From Janibacter melonis (GTDB lineage: Bacteria; Actinomycetota; Actinomycetes; Actinomycetales; Dermatophilaceae): 64,000 nt of DNA. The stretch lies in contig NZ_JAJBZM010000003.1 in assembly GCF_020567375.1 (NCBI RefSeq), positions 449,333-513,332 of the forward strand. The letters are read 5' to 3'. The notes under the pieces were generated by a model. It was not told the DNA's origin and searched no databases. It saw only the letters and a program-made list of their open reading frames with translations. A program made the position numbers and the translations under genes. Shown here in pieces: positions 27,044 through 36,044 of the stretch (the stretch's first letter is position 1; each line of letters opens with the position of its first letter).

Positions 27044-28510
27044 TCAGCCCTTCGAGGGGTCGATGCTCAGGGGGCGGTTGTGGTTGAGGTCGTCGAAGAG
27101 CTGGGGGGCCTTCTCGGTGTCCCACTGCACGGCGGAGCCGACGGGGGTGGGCAGGTTGCTGTTCGAGATCGGGACGACGATCGAGTCGCCCTCCCCCTTC
27201 GACACCGAGCGGATCGCCCAGAAGGCGCGACCGGTCTCGATCATCGAGTCGTCCTCGCCGACGGTGAGGGCGCCGCCCGACTGCTGGCCCAGGGAGCGCA
27301 GCTTCCACGGCTGGACCAGGGTGCCCGGCGTCGCGATCTCGCCCATGAGCGAGCCGAGGAACTGCCGCTGACGCTTCGCGCGGCCGATGTCGCCCTCGGG
27401 GTCGGAGTAGCGCGCCCGGACGTAGCCGAGCGCGGTCTTGCCGTCGAGGGTCTGGCAGCCCTTCTTGAGGTCGATGTGCGCCTTGGGGTCGTCCATGTCG
27501 CGCTGGACGCAGATCCACACCCCGTCGACGGCGTCGACGACCTGCGCGAAGCCGCCGAAGCCGATCTCCATGTACCCGTCCATGTGCAGACCGGTGTTGG
27601 CCTCGATCGTCTCGCCGAGCAGCTTGGCCCCGCCGATCGAGTAGGCGGCGTTGATCTTGTTCATCCCGTGGCCGGGGATCTCGACGTAGGAGTCGCGGGG
27701 GATCGACAGCAGGACCGGCCGGTCGCCGCCGGTGTGCAGCACGATGATCGAGTCGGTGCGCTTGCCCTCGGCCTGGCCGGTGCCCAGCCGGTTGCGCTCC
27801 TCGCGGGTCATGCCCTCGCGGGAGTCGCTGCCGACGAGCAGGACGTTGCGCCCGTCGCCCTCGGCGACGCGCTCGCCGCTCGGGGTCGCGTCGACCTTGT
27901 TGACCTCGCCCCACGCCGAGCTCACGGCCCAGTACGTCGCCCCGCCCCAGACGAGGGCGAGGCAGAGCAGCACGATCCCGGCGGTGCGAAGGGGGCGGCG
28001 GCGCCGGCCCCCACCGGTGCGCGTCGGGCCGGTCGGGCCCCCGGGACGACCCCGGTCGTCGGTCGCGGGCCGCTCCGGACGGCGGGGCCGCTCCGGGCGC
28101 GGCGACGGGCCCTGGCCGGCCACCGGCATGACCCGGGTGCGCGGCTCGGCCCGCTCGTCGGGCCGGGCCTGCTGGCGGGGACGGGACTGCCCCTGGGGGC
28201 GTGACCCTGCCGGACGGGCGGCGCGGCTGCCGGTCGGGATGGCGCGGGCGGTGTCGTCGGCGCGTGCTGAGCCCGGCTCAGGACGGCGGCGCGGGCGGTC
28301 GGCGGGCTGCTTCGGCGCGGGCTTCGAGGTTGGCTTGGGAGAGGGCTTGGCCGCGCCCTGGGCGGGGCGCTGAGGCCGCTGCGGCCGCTCGCGCGGGGTC
28401 GGCGAACCCCCGGTGGAGCGGGAGCGGCCGCGCCGCACGTCGAAGGTCATCGCGTCGTCGTCGCGACGTCCGTCCTCGGGGCGGCGGGGCCGGCGGGGGT
28501 GCTCAGGCAT
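27044..28510 (-). CDS. LytR-CpsA-Psr (LCP) family glycopolymer ligase
   Basis: 488-aa membrane protein that attaches anionic or capsular glycopolymers to peptidoglycan. It begins with an unusually long Pro/Arg-rich cytoplasmic tail (1-173), then one TM helix (175-195) and the extracellular LCP domain (about 220-430). Conserved residues for the polyprenyl phosphate are seen in GSDSREG, TDSIIVLH, SIPRDSYVEIPG and YVRARYSDPEGDIGRAKRQ. The ATG at 28510 has TACCCT 7 nt upstream; a second ATG 20 codons later is possible. It is divergent from a glycosyltransferase and close to the polysaccharide genes. Confidence 0.92.
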   Translation of the reverse strand: MPEHPRRPRRPEDGRRDDDAMTFDVRRGRSRSTGGSPTPRERPQRPQRPAQGAAKPSPKPTSKPAPKQPADRPRRRPEPGSARADDTARAIPTGSRAARPAGSRPQGQSRPRQQARPDERAEPRTRVMPVAGQGPSPRPERPRRPERPATDDRGRPGGPTGPTRTGGGRRRRPLRTAGIVLLCLALVWGGATYWAVSSAWGEVNKVDATPSGERVAEGDGRNVLLVGSDSREGMTREERNRLGTGQAEGKRTDSIIVLHTGGDRPVLLSIPRDSYVEIPGHGMNKINAAYSIGGAKLLGETIEANTGLHMDGYMEIGFGGFAQVVDAVDGVWICVQRDMDDPKAHIDLKKGCQTLDGKTALGYVRARYSDPEGDIGRAKRQRQFLGSLMGEIATPGTLVQPWKLRSLGQQSGGALTVGEDDSMIETGRAFWAIRSVSKGEGDSIVVPISNSNLPTPVGSAVQWDTEKAPQLFDDLNHNRPLSIDPSKG

Positions 28511-28579
28511 GCCGGACAGGGTACGAGGCGCAGCCGTGTGCTCGCTCGCAGCAACACCGTGGACGGCCATACTGGGCCC

Positions 28580-29572
28580 GTGCCGCACCCCCTCCCCGCC
28601 GTCAGCGTCGTCATGCCCGTCCTCGACGAGGAGCGTCACCTCGAGGCCTCCGTGCGCCAGGTCCTCGAGCAGGACTACGAGGGACGGGTCGAGGTCGTCC
28701 TCGCCGTCGGGCCCTCCTCGGACCGGACCGAGGAGCTCGCCGCGCGTCTGGCCGCCGCCGACCCGCGGGTGCTCTCCGTGCCCAACCCCAGCGGACGCAC
28801 CCCCGACGGCCTCAACGCCGCCATCGCCGCGTCCTCCGGCGACGTCGTCGCCCGCGTCGACGCCCACGCCGAGATCCCCCCGTCGTACATCTCCACGGCG
28901 GTGCGCGTCCTGGACGAGACGGGCGCCGACAACGTCGGCGGGATCATGGACGCCCGGGGGACGACCCCCTTCGAGCGGGCGGTCGCGACGGCGATGCGCA
29001 GCCCGCTCGGCGTCGGCGGCAGCCGCTTCCACGTCGGCGGGGGGGCGGGCGAGGCCGACACGGTCTATCTCGGGGTCTTCCGGCGAGAGGCCCTGGAGTC
29101 CGTCGGCGGCTACGACCCGCACTTCTCGCGGGCCCAGGACTGGGAGATGAACCACCGCCTGCGCCAGCAGGGCCGCCGCGTGTGGTTCACCCCCGACCTC
29201 GTCGTCACCTACCGCCCGCGCAGCACGGTGCGCCGGCTCGCCGAGCAGTACCGCGGCTACGGCCGGTGGCGCCGGGTCGTCGCCCGTCGTCACCCGGGCA
29301 CGGCCAACGCCCGCTACCTCGCCCCGCCGGTCATGGTCGCCGGCACCCTCGCCGCGACCGTCGTCGGGCTGCGCTGGCGGCCCGCCCTCGTCGTGCCGCT
29401 CGGCTACGCCGCGGCCGTCACCGTGGGCGGCTGGGTGGTGGCGAAGGGGGAGGCCCCCGCCGTGCGGGCCCGGGTGCCCCTGGCGATCGCGACGATGCAC
29501 TGGGCGTGGGGGATCGGCTTCCTCACCAGCCCCGCCTCGCTCGCCGACGGCGTGGACGACCAGATCCGCTGA
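28580..29572 (+). CDS. Glycosyltransferase family 2
   Basis: 330-aa GT-A glycosyltransferase. VSVVMPVLDEERHLEASV is the nucleotide-binding start, VARVDAHAEIPP supplies the DxD-like metal motif, and SRAQDWEMNHRLRQQG is the ED-type catalytic region. Three hydrophobic segments at the C-terminus (from about 250) anchor it. It resembles succinoglycan-type chain-building enzymes. GTG 28580 lies 6 nt after CATACT, a probable leaderless start. It faces away from the LCP gene, so both could be controlled from the 69-bp gap. Confidence 0.88.
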   Translation: MPHPLPAVSVVMPVLDEERHLEASVRQVLEQDYEGRVEVVLAVGPSSDRTEELAARLAAADPRVLSVPNPSGRTPDGLNAAIAASSGDVVARVDAHAEIPPSYISTAVRVLDETGADNVGGIMDARGTTPFERAVATAMRSPLGVGGSRFHVGGGAGEADTVYLGVFRREALESVGGYDPHFSRAQDWEMNHRLRQQGRRVWFTPDLVVTYRPRSTVRRLAEQYRGYGRWRRVVARRHPGTANARYLAPPVMVAGTLAATVVGLRWRPALVVPLGYAAAVTVGGWVVAKGEAPAVRARVPLAIATMHWAWGIGFLTSPASLADGVDDQIR

Positions 29573-29644
29573 GGGCCTGTCGCGGGGCGGCCCGCGGGAC
29601 TACGATCGGCGCCCCGCAGATCCCTTCGAGCAGCCGGTCCCGCC

Positions 29645-31771
29645 ATGATCTCGCCTCGCACACTGCCCGCCCTGCTCCTCGCCGCCGTGCTCCTCGTGCC
29701 GATGGCGGCGCCGACCTCTGCCGCGCCACCGGGCCGTGCGCCGGCCGCGGACGCGGCGGTCGTCGTGCCGGCGCAGTGGCAGATCAGCGGGTCGGGCTTC
29801 GGGCACGGCGTGGGCATGAGCCAGTACGGGGCGAAGCATCTCGCCGACGAGGGCTGGAGCGCGCGCCAGATCCTCGCGCACTACTACGCCGGCACGACCT
29901 ACGACGCCGTCCCGGACACCCAGCAGGTCGCGGTCTCGCTCGAGCAGTCGGTGGCGCAGTCGCGGCTCGTCGGGCGCGCGACGGCGAGCGGAGGGGGCAC
30001 CCTCACCCTCACCGCCGGCTCGCGCACCGTGAGCGCCCCGGGCGGGGCGACGGTCGTCGTCACCCGCAGCGGCTCGTCGGTCGTCGCGAGCTGCTCGTCC
30101 TGCTCCTGGGCGCCGCTCACCGGGTCGAGCATCACCGCGACGACCTGGGCGGCCCGGACCGATCTCGAGGTCTCGGGGTCGCTCTACCGGTACGGCCGCC
30201 TCGTCCTCACCCCCTCGGCCGGCGCGGGAGTGCACGCCGTCCTCTGGGTCCGGCTGCACGACGAGTACCTCGACCAGATCCGCGAGGTGCCGTGGAGCTG
30301 GCCGTCGTCGGCCCTCCAGGCGCAGGCCGCCGCCGCACGGGCGTACGCGATGCGCAAGATCTCCGCCGGGCTGCGCCCGGAGTGCGCCTGCCACGTCACC
30401 GACACCGTCGCCGACCAGGTCTTCCACCCCGTGCCCACGGGCGGCGAGCTCGCCGCCTGGCCGCGCTGGCAGGCGGCCGTGCGGGCGACCGGCTCGTCCT
30501 CGACGGGGTACGTCCCGCGCTACGGCGGCCAGGTGATCGAGGCGCTGTACTCGTCGAGCAACGGCGGGTGGTCGCTCGACGGGGGAGAGGTCTTCGGAGC
30601 GGCGCGGCCCTACCTGCGCAGCCGCTACGACCCCGCGAGCCTCGGCTCGGAGAACCCCTACCGCTCGTGGACCCGGACGATCTCGCAGTCGAGCCTCGCG
30701 GCGGCCTTCGGCCTGCCCGACGTCGTGCGCCTCGACCTCTCCGACCGGGCGACCGGCCATGCCGTGGCCACCGCGAGGGCGACCTCCTCGGGCGGCACGA
30801 CGGCGACGCTGACCGGGGTCGCGCTGCGACAGGCCCTCGGCCTCCCGTCGACGGCGCTCCGACGCTCCGACGCACGGACGTCGGGCGCGGGCGCTCCCGG
30901 GCTGGCCGTCGCGATCGCCCGTTCGGTCCCCATGAGCGCGACGAGCGTGGTCCTCGCCAGCCAGTACGAGCAGGACGCGCTGCACGCCCTCGTCGCCCAG
31001 CCGCTCGCCGGCACCCTCGACGCCCCGCTGCTCCTCACCGGTCGCCGCGGCCTGGGGTCTGCGACGACGGCGGAGCTGGACCGGCGGGGGAGCCGCGTAC
31101 GCACCGCCTACGTCGTCGGCGGCCCCACGACGGTCGAGGACGGGGTGCTGCGCGCGCTGCGCTCGCGCGGTCTCGTCGTCGTGCGTCTCGGCGGCTCGGA
31201 CGTCGACTCGGTGGCTGCCGCGGTCCTGCAGCAGATCTCCGCGCGGCGCACCGTGCGGGCCGTCGCGGTGACGACGACGACGGGGCGCTCGGCCGGTGCG
31301 GCCTTCTCCGGGACGGCGCGACGTCTGCGCGAGCCAGTCGTCGTCGCGGGCAGCACGCAGCTGCCGTGGCGCACCCGGGCGGCGGTGGGCCGAGCGGGGG
31401 TGACGTCGGCGCACCTGCTCGGCGGTACCGCGCACGTCTCGGAGGCCGTCGAGGACTCGCTCACCGGGGCGGGTCTGAGGACGGTCCGTCTGCCGGGCGA
31501 CGACGACGCCGAGGTCGCCGGCCGGGTCGGGGAGCACTTCGTGCGCTCCGTCGGCGGGACCGAGGTCGTCCTCGCCCCGGCCGGTGCGACCCGGGTCCTC
31601 CACCGGGCGGTCGCCGGGGGGCTGGGCGAGGTCGTGCTCGTCGGGACCGACACGCTGCCGGGTGCCACGGCGGCCGCCCTGCAGCGCGCCCCGTCGTGGA
31701 CCCGCGTGCGGGCCGTCGGCACGACGCAGGAGGTGCCGACGGCCTGGCTGTGGGCCGCGCGGGAGTCGTGA
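29645..31771 (+). CDS. Secreted SpoIID/LytB domain protein with cell-wall-binding region
   Basis: 708-aa exported protein. A signal peptide (1-26) is followed by a SpoIID/LytB domain (about 45-370; GFGHGVGMSQYGAKHLADEG is split, with YSSSNGGWS late). In sporulating bacteria SpoIID degrades denuded peptidoglycan. The C-terminal 280 residues look like cell-wall-binding type 2 repeats (VVLASQYEQDALHALVAQPLA, AYVVGGPTTVEDGVLRAL, AHLLGGTAHVSEAVEDSL). A TACGAT box at 29601 leaves a short leader. This is a likely wall-remodelling enzyme in a non-sporulating lineage (inference). Confidence 0.87.
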   Translation: MISPRTLPALLLAAVLLVPMAAPTSAAPPGRAPAADAAVVVPAQWQISGSGFGHGVGMSQYGAKHLADEGWSARQILAHYYAGTTYDAVPDTQQVAVSLEQSVAQSRLVGRATASGGGTLTLTAGSRTVSAPGGATVVVTRSGSSVVASCSSCSWAPLTGSSITATTWAARTDLEVSGSLYRYGRLVLTPSAGAGVHAVLWVRLHDEYLDQIREVPWSWPSSALQAQAAAARAYAMRKISAGLRPECACHVTDTVADQVFHPVPTGGELAAWPRWQAAVRATGSSSTGYVPRYGGQVIEALYSSSNGGWSLDGGEVFGAARPYLRSRYDPASLGSENPYRSWTRTISQSSLAAAFGLPDVVRLDLSDRATGHAVATARATSSGGTTATLTGVALRQALGLPSTALRRSDARTSGAGAPGLAVAIARSVPMSATSVVLASQYEQDALHALVAQPLAGTLDAPLLLTGRRGLGSATTAELDRRGSRVRTAYVVGGPTTVEDGVLRALRSRGLVVVRLGGSDVDSVAAAVLQQISARRTVRAVAVTTTTGRSAGAAFSGTARRLREPVVVAGSTQLPWRTRAAVGRAGVTSAHLLGGTAHVSEAVEDSLTGAGLRTVRLPGDDDAEVAGRVGEHFVRSVGGTEVVLAPAGATRVLHRAVAGGLGEVVLVGTDTLPGATAAALQRAPSWTRVRAVGTTQEVPTAWLWAARES

Positions 31772-31779
31772 GCCGCCTC

Positions 31780-31912
31780 GGTGGTCTCGAGGCTCGGGCG
31801 CTGAGCGCCCTCGCACCTCGACCAGCGAGGAGGGCTGGGTGGTCTCGCACCTCGACCAGCGAAGGTGGCTGGGTGTCTCGAGGCTCCTTCGTCGCACCTC
31901 GACCGGCGAGGG
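31780..31912. repeat. Direct-repeat tract (TCGCACCTCGACCAGCGA family)
   Basis: Three copies of TCGCACCTCGACCrGCGA start at 31811, 31845 and 31892. The first two are followed by a related 12-14 nt tail, AGGGCTGGGTGGT. A GGGCGCTGAGCGCCC hairpin precedes the first copy, and a GGTCTCGAGGCTC half-element occurs twice. It fills the gap between convergent genes and resembles dispersed intergenic repeats of this family. Confidence 0.8.
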
Positions 31913-31914
31913 GG

Positions 31915-32553
31915 TCAGCCCTCGAGGTCGAAGGTCAGCGCCACGCCCGTCTTGTCCTGGAGGTCCTCGGGGGAGATGTCGAAGAGCTCGCGCACGACGA
32001 CGCCGTCCTCGGTGAGGTCCATGACGGCGAGGTCGGTGATGACCCGCTGCACGACGCCCTTGCCGGTGAGCGGCAGGTCGCACTCGGCGACGATCTTGTG
32101 CGAGCCGTCCTTCGCGACGTGCTCCATGAGGACGATGACCTTGCGGGCCCCGTGGACGAGGTCCATCGCGCCGCCCATGCCCTTGACCATCTTGCCGGGG
32201 ATCATCCAGTTGGCGATGTCGCCGTTGGCGGCGACCTGCATGGCACCGAGGATCGCCGCGTCGACCTTGCCGCCGCGGATCATCCCGAAGGACGTGGCGG
32301 AGTCGAAGATGCTCGCCCCCTTGCGCAGGGTGACCGTCTCCTTGCCCGCGTTGATGAGATCGGGGTCGACGGCGTCCTCGGCGGGGTAGGCCCCGACGCC
32401 GAGGATGCCGTTCTCGGACTGCAGGACGATCTCGACGTCGTCGGGCACGTAGTTCGGCACGAGCGTGGGCAGCCCGATGCCGAGGTTGACGTAGTCGCCG
32501 TCGGCGAGCTCCTGGGCGGCACGTGCGGCCATCTGCACACGGGTCAGCGGCAT
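31915..32553 (-). CDS. scoB: 3-oxoacid CoA-transferase subunit B
   Basis: 212-aa beta subunit of a succinyl-CoA:3-ketoacid type CoA-transferase, which activates acetoacetate by moving CoA from succinyl-CoA. The catalytic glutamate is Glu47 in the signature SENGILGVG, preceded by [26 protein letters not shown] and [15 protein letters not shown] are typical. The gene begins 1 bp after subunit A ends, so the subunits are co-expressed. Full family length. Confidence 0.94.
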   Translation of the reverse strand: MPLTRVQMAARAAQELADGDYVNLGIGLPTLVPNYVPDDVEIVLQSENGILGVGAYPAEDAVDPDLINAGKETVTLRKGASIFDSATSFGMIRGGKVDAAILGAMQVAANGDIANWMIPGKMVKGMGGAMDLVHGARKVIVLMEHVAKDGSHKIVAECDLPLTGKGVVQRVITDLAVMDLTEDGVVVRELFDISPEDLQDKTGVALTFDLEG

Positions 32554-32554
32554 C

Positions 32555-33376
32555 TCAGGCCTCCTGCGTCGTGGGGGTGGGGGTGACCGTGCGCTTCTCG
32601 ATCCGCTTGTCGGCGGCCTGCTCGGCCGTCAGCGGCAGCACCCGCTGGACGTAGATGCCCGGCAGGTGCACCTCGTCGGGGTCGAGGTCGCCGGGCTCGA
32701 CGAGCTCCTCGACCTCGGCGATCGTCAGCCGGCCGGCCATGGCGCACAGCGGGTTGAAGTTGCGCGAGCTCGTGCGGAAGACGAGGTTGCCGTGGCGGTC
32801 GCCCTTCCAGGCGCGCACGAGGGCGAAGTCGGTCGAGATCGCCTCCTCGAGGACGAACTCGTGCTCCTCGACCCGGCGGCCGTCCTCGGCCTCGGCGTCG
32901 CGGCTCGTCACGGCGAAGGGGCGCACCTCCTTCGGCGGCGAGGCGAGGGCGATGCCGCCCTCGGCGTCGTAGCGCCACGGCAGACCGCCGTCGGCGATCT
33001 GCGTGCCGACCCCGGTGCGGGTGTAGAAGGCGGCGATCCCGGCGCCGCCGGCCCGCAGCTTCTCCGCGAGCGTGCCCTGAGGGGTGAGCTCGACCTCGAG
33101 CTCGCCGGAGAGGTACTGGCGGGCGAACTCCTTGTTCTCCCCGACGTAGGAGGAGGTCATCCGGTCGATCTGACCACCGGCGAGGAGCAGGCCCAGCCCC
33201 CAGTCGTCGACGCCGCAGTTGTTGCTCACGCAGCGCAGGTGCTTCACCCCCGTCCGTCGCAGCTCGGCGATGAGCACGCTCGGGATGCCGCACAACCCGA
33301 ACCCGCCCACGGCCAGGGAGGCGCCGTCACGGATCCCGTCGACGGCCTCGGCAGCAGTGGAGACGACCTTGTCCAT
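32555..33376 (-). CDS. scoA: 3-oxoacid CoA-transferase subunit A
   Basis: 273-aa alpha subunit of the CoA-transferase. The CoA-binding signature is [14 protein letters not shown]; further family blocks are [24 protein letters not shown] and [23 protein letters not shown] (split). A TAGCCT box (33383-33388, minus strand) lies 6 nt before the ATG, so the two-gene operon is probably leaderless. Ketone-body or acetoacetate use is the expected role. Confidence 0.94.
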   Translation of the reverse strand: MDKVVSTAAEAVDGIRDGASLAVGGFGLCGIPSVLIAELRRTGVKHLRCVSNNCGVDDWGLGLLLAGGQIDRMTSSYVGENKEFARQYLSGELEVELTPQGTLAEKLRAGGAGIAAFYTRTGVGTQIADGGLPWRYDAEGGIALASPPKEVRPFAVTSRDAEAEDGRRVEEHEFVLEEAISTDFALVRAWKGDRHGNLVFRTSSRNFNPLCAMAGRLTIAEVEELVEPGDLDPDEVHLPGIYVQRVLPLTAEQAADKRIEKRTVTPTPTTQEA

Positions 33377-33647
33377 GGCGCCAGGCTAGTGGCCGTCGAC
33401 GGACGGTCCCGGGCGGGGTGCGCGGGCCCGACGGGCCGGTCAGCAGTGTCCTCCCGCGGCAGCGCACGGTGTGCTCGTCCACGGAACGACAGGGACGTAA
33501 TTCACCTCCGGGGTCTGGCGCGTCGGGAGTGCCCCGTGAGATATCTGTGCACGTTGTGGCGCCAGGGACCTCTGTGACACCTGATGCCAGACGCCGTTGG
33601 GCTCCCCCTGGCCCAGCGGATCTGCCTGCTGAAACGGAGGATCCGGC
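33377..33647. other. 271-bp intergenic region between scoA and the hydrolase
   Basis: It carries the scoA -10 box at its left end and the hydrolase Shine-Dalgarno sequence GGAGG (33636-33640) at its right end. The length would allow a regulated 5' leader. I compared it by eye with ydaO/c-di-AMP and GEMM consensus features, which can precede wall hydrolase genes, and found no convincing match. Candidate -10 elements in the middle are weak. Confidence 0.5.
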
Positions 33648-35219
33648 GTGTCCCTCAGCGCCCGCGTTCTTGGTGCCCTCGTCGTCCCCGCCGTGACCAT
33701 CCCCGTCATGGCCCCGCTCGCCGCGGCGGACGCCCCGAGGCCGCCCGTCAACAACAACCTGCCCGGTGACCTCGACGTCGCCTCGCCGTACCTGCCGCAG
33801 ACGGTCTGCGACCCGGTGGCCAAGCCGGGCGTCACCGCCTTCGCCCGTCTCATGTCGCAGCACTACAGCCAGCTCAACTACGGCATCAGCCGCAACTGCA
33901 ACGCCGGTCTGACGGAGCACTCCGAGGGGCGCGCGCTGGACTGGATGCTCAACAAGAACGACCCCCGCCAGCAGGAGATCGCCGACTCGGTCGTCGCCTG
34001 GCTCGTCGCCCCGGACGCGCAGGGCCGCCCGGGCGCGATGGCCCGCCGCTTCGGCGTCATGTACATCATCTGGGACCGCAAGATCTGGGGCACGTACAAC
34101 ATGGGCGTCGGCTGGCGCCCGTACTACGGGTCGAGCCCGCACACCGACCACATCCACTTCTCCTTCAGCTGGGACGGCGCGATGCAGCGCACGTCGTGGT
34201 GGACGGGCAAGGCGTGGACGAGCGTCACGAGCACCCCCGGCGGGTCGAGCGGGACCCCCGTCACGCCCCCGGTCGCCACCCCGGACAGCTACCCGACCCT
34301 CAAGGTCGGCGCGAAGGGGGACGACGTCAAGCTCGCGCAGAAGGTCATCGGCGTCACCGCCGACGGCGCCTTCGGCCCCGCGACGGAGACCGCGCTGCGC
34401 CGTTGGCAGTCGGCGCAGTCCATCCCGGTCACCGGTGTCCTCGACACCCGCACGTGGGAGCGGATGGTGGCGCTGGGCGAGATCCCCGCTCGCGGGGGCA
34501 TGGAGAGCCTGGCGAAGTACTTCAAGACCACCCTGCGCCTCGGCTCGACCGGTGAGGCGGTCAAGGCCGCGCAGAAGAAGCTCGGGATCGCCGCCGACGG
34601 CAGCTACGGCGAGAAGACCGCGACCGCCGTGCGCTCCTTCCAGCGCAAGATGACCCTCAAGGTCGACGGCGTCGTCGGCGAGAACGCCTGGCGCGCGCTC
34701 GCCGGGCTGCCGTACAAGAAGAACGGCTCGGTCCAGACGCCGAAGCCGACCCCGGTCACCCCGACCGTGCGCTCGACGACGGAGTACTCCGGCCTGAAGT
34801 CGACGGTCCTGGCCCCCGGCGCTCGCGGTGCCGCGGTGAAGACCCTCCAGCGCGCTCTCGCCATCGGCGTCGACGGTGCCTACGGCAAGGCCACGGAGAA
34901 GGCCGTCCGCTCCTTCCAGTGGGCGAGCAAGCTCAAGGTCACCGGCGTCGTCGACGCCAAGACGTGGGACGCGCTCGAGGCCCGCGACTACCCCTTCCTC
35001 AAGTACCGCACCACGGTCATCAAGCCCGGCTCGAAGGGGTATGCCGTCACCACCCTGCAGCGCTACCTCGGCGTCCGGGCGGACGGCTCCTACGGGCCGA
35101 AGACCGTCGAGGCGGTCAAGGCGCTCCAGGGCCGACGGGGCATGGCCCGCACCGGTGTCGTCGGCGGCATGACGTGGCAGGCCCTCGAGCACGAGCTGCG
35201 CGCCCGCCGCGCGGGCTGA
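33648..35219 (+). CDS. Secreted peptidoglycan hydrolase with four PG-binding repeats
   Basis: 523-aa exported protein with a signal peptide ending near AADA (about 28). The N-terminal domain has a LAS-type zinc peptidase layout: HSEGRALD (H91, D98) and HTDHIHF (H165, H168, H170), as in VanY/endolysin-like enzymes. Four peptidoglycan-binding (PG_binding_1) modules follow at about 215-275, 293-350, 385-440 and 455-515; each ends with an FQ..KLKVTGVVD-like turn and a TW..L helix, and they are joined by Pro/Thr linkers. The start is GTG with GGAGG. Peptide cleavage specificity is unknown. Confidence 0.85.
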   Translation: MSLSARVLGALVVPAVTIPVMAPLAAADAPRPPVNNNLPGDLDVASPYLPQTVCDPVAKPGVTAFARLMSQHYSQLNYGISRNCNAGLTEHSEGRALDWMLNKNDPRQQEIADSVVAWLVAPDAQGRPGAMARRFGVMYIIWDRKIWGTYNMGVGWRPYYGSSPHTDHIHFSFSWDGAMQRTSWWTGKAWTSVTSTPGGSSGTPVTPPVATPDSYPTLKVGAKGDDVKLAQKVIGVTADGAFGPATETALRRWQSAQSIPVTGVLDTRTWERMVALGEIPARGGMESLAKYFKTTLRLGSTGEAVKAAQKKLGIAADGSYGEKTATAVRSFQRKMTLKVDGVVGENAWRALAGLPYKKNGSVQTPKPTPVTPTVRSTTEYSGLKSTVLAPGARGAAVKTLQRALAIGVDGAYGKATEKAVRSFQWASKLKVTGVVDAKTWDALEARDYPFLKYRTTVIKPGSKGYAVTTLQRYLGVRADGSYGPKTVEAVKALQGRRGMARTGVVGGMTWQALEHELRARRAG

Positions 35220-35239
35220 CGCACCCCCGTACCCACGAC

Positions 35240-35271
35240 GAGGTCGACCCGGCTCAGGCCGGGTCGACCTC
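35240..35271. terminator. Hairpin terminator overlapping a coding 3' end
   Basis: Perfect 14-bp stem GAGGTCGACCCGGC / GCCGGGTCGACCTC with loop TCAG. The loop and right arm encode the last codons and stop of the convergent TIGR03089 gene, so one sequence serves as terminator for one gene and C-terminus for the other. Confidence 0.88.
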
Positions 35272-35994
35272 GATCTGGTGGTCCACCCCTTCGTCCTGGG
35301 CCCGCCGCGCCCGCACGGCGGGGTCGGTGCCGCCGACGTGGACGACGAGAGAGCCTCGGGCGGACCACGCGGCGACGAGCGCGAGCAGCAGGTCCTGCGT
35401 GCTTGCGGGCGCGACGTCGACCCGGCCGCCACGGGGCAGGTCGGGCCAGCGCCGCGCTGCCGCGTCGACGAGCTCGCCGTAGGTGATCTCGCCGGAGCCG
35501 GTGACGAGCGCGGTGCCGTCGGGCTCGGGCGTCGCCCAGGGGGCGAAGAAGTCGCCGTAGCCCGACACGTCGGCCGCCTCGTCGACGACGCCCGGGGGCA
35601 GCGCGACGTCGCCCGAGCGGGCGAGCGAGGCGCGGGTGAGGTAGACGCTCGTCGTCGCGTCCGGGCCGGGCAGGGTGTCGCTCACGGCCACCTCGGCGTC
35701 GTCGACCTCGACGAGCGAGAGCGTCGCGCCGACGGCCCATGTCGCGAGCGCCCAGTACGTGGCGCGCCAGTGCGGCCGGGCGGCGAGCACGACGACCGAG
35801 CCGGGGGCGACGTCCCACTCCTCTTGGAGCGCGTTCGCCGCCTTCGAGACCCACTTGTCGAGGACGCGGGCGGACAGCTCGACCCGCTCGCCGGCCGTCG
35901 CGCCGGGCAGGTCGTCGTAGCAGGTGATCCGCGGGCGGGCCGGGTCGTCGGCCAGGAGGGCGGGCAGGAGGTCGGCGGGGGAGGGGGCTGGCAT
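35254..35994 (-). CDS. TIGR03089 family protein (truncated AMP-binding-like)
   Basis: 246-aa actinobacteria-specific family of unknown function resembling the N-terminal part of adenylate-forming enzymes: RITCYDDLPGATAGERVELSARVLDKWV is the acyl-CoA-synthetase-like opening (split), and ALVTGSGEITYGELVDAA matches a later block. It lacks a C-terminal ATP-binding lid and the usual TSGTTG loop, so catalysis is doubtful. The same gene lies near an LCP gene in M. tuberculosis (from memory). Confidence 0.8.
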   Translation of the reverse strand: MPAPSPADLLPALLADDPARPRITCYDDLPGATAGERVELSARVLDKWVSKAANALQEEWDVAPGSVVVLAARPHWRATYWALATWAVGATLSLVEVDDAEVAVSDTLPGPDATTSVYLTRASLARSGDVALPPGVVDEAADVSGYGDFFAPWATPEPDGTALVTGSGEITYGELVDAAARRWPDLPRGGRVDVAPASTQDLLLALVAAWSARGSLVVHVGGTDPAVRARRAQDEGVDHQIEVDPA

Positions 35995-36044
35995 GGCACC
36001 ACCGTGCCACGTCGCGTCGAGGTGGTCGGGATACCGTGGCGCGC

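Noticed and set aside
31811-31912. CRISPR array, from three spaced direct repeats
   Set aside because: Repeats are short and diverged, the interval lengths differ, the intervals are themselves similar, and there are no cas genes.
28201-32586. Plus-strand open frame of over 1400 codons, and other very long overlapping frames (38095-40968 minus, 35682-38216 minus, 8129-12148 plus)
   Set aside because: They run through well-supported genes in other frames, have Arg/Ala/Pro-rich nonsense composition and no domain; long antisense frames are expected at 73% GC.
33377-33647. Possible c-di-AMP (ydaO) or GEMM riboswitch before the peptidoglycan hydrolase
   Set aside because: Known actinobacterial context, but the conserved core blocks could not be found on either strand.
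33648-35219. Phage endolysin marking a prophage
   Set aside because: It has a signal peptide, lies among chromosomal envelope genes, and no holin, capsid, integrase or att site is present.
36036-36044. GTG at 36036 as start of the large membrane protein
   Set aside because: It overlaps the TACCGT -10 box; GTG 36045 has the 7-nt spacing seen at other leaderless genes.
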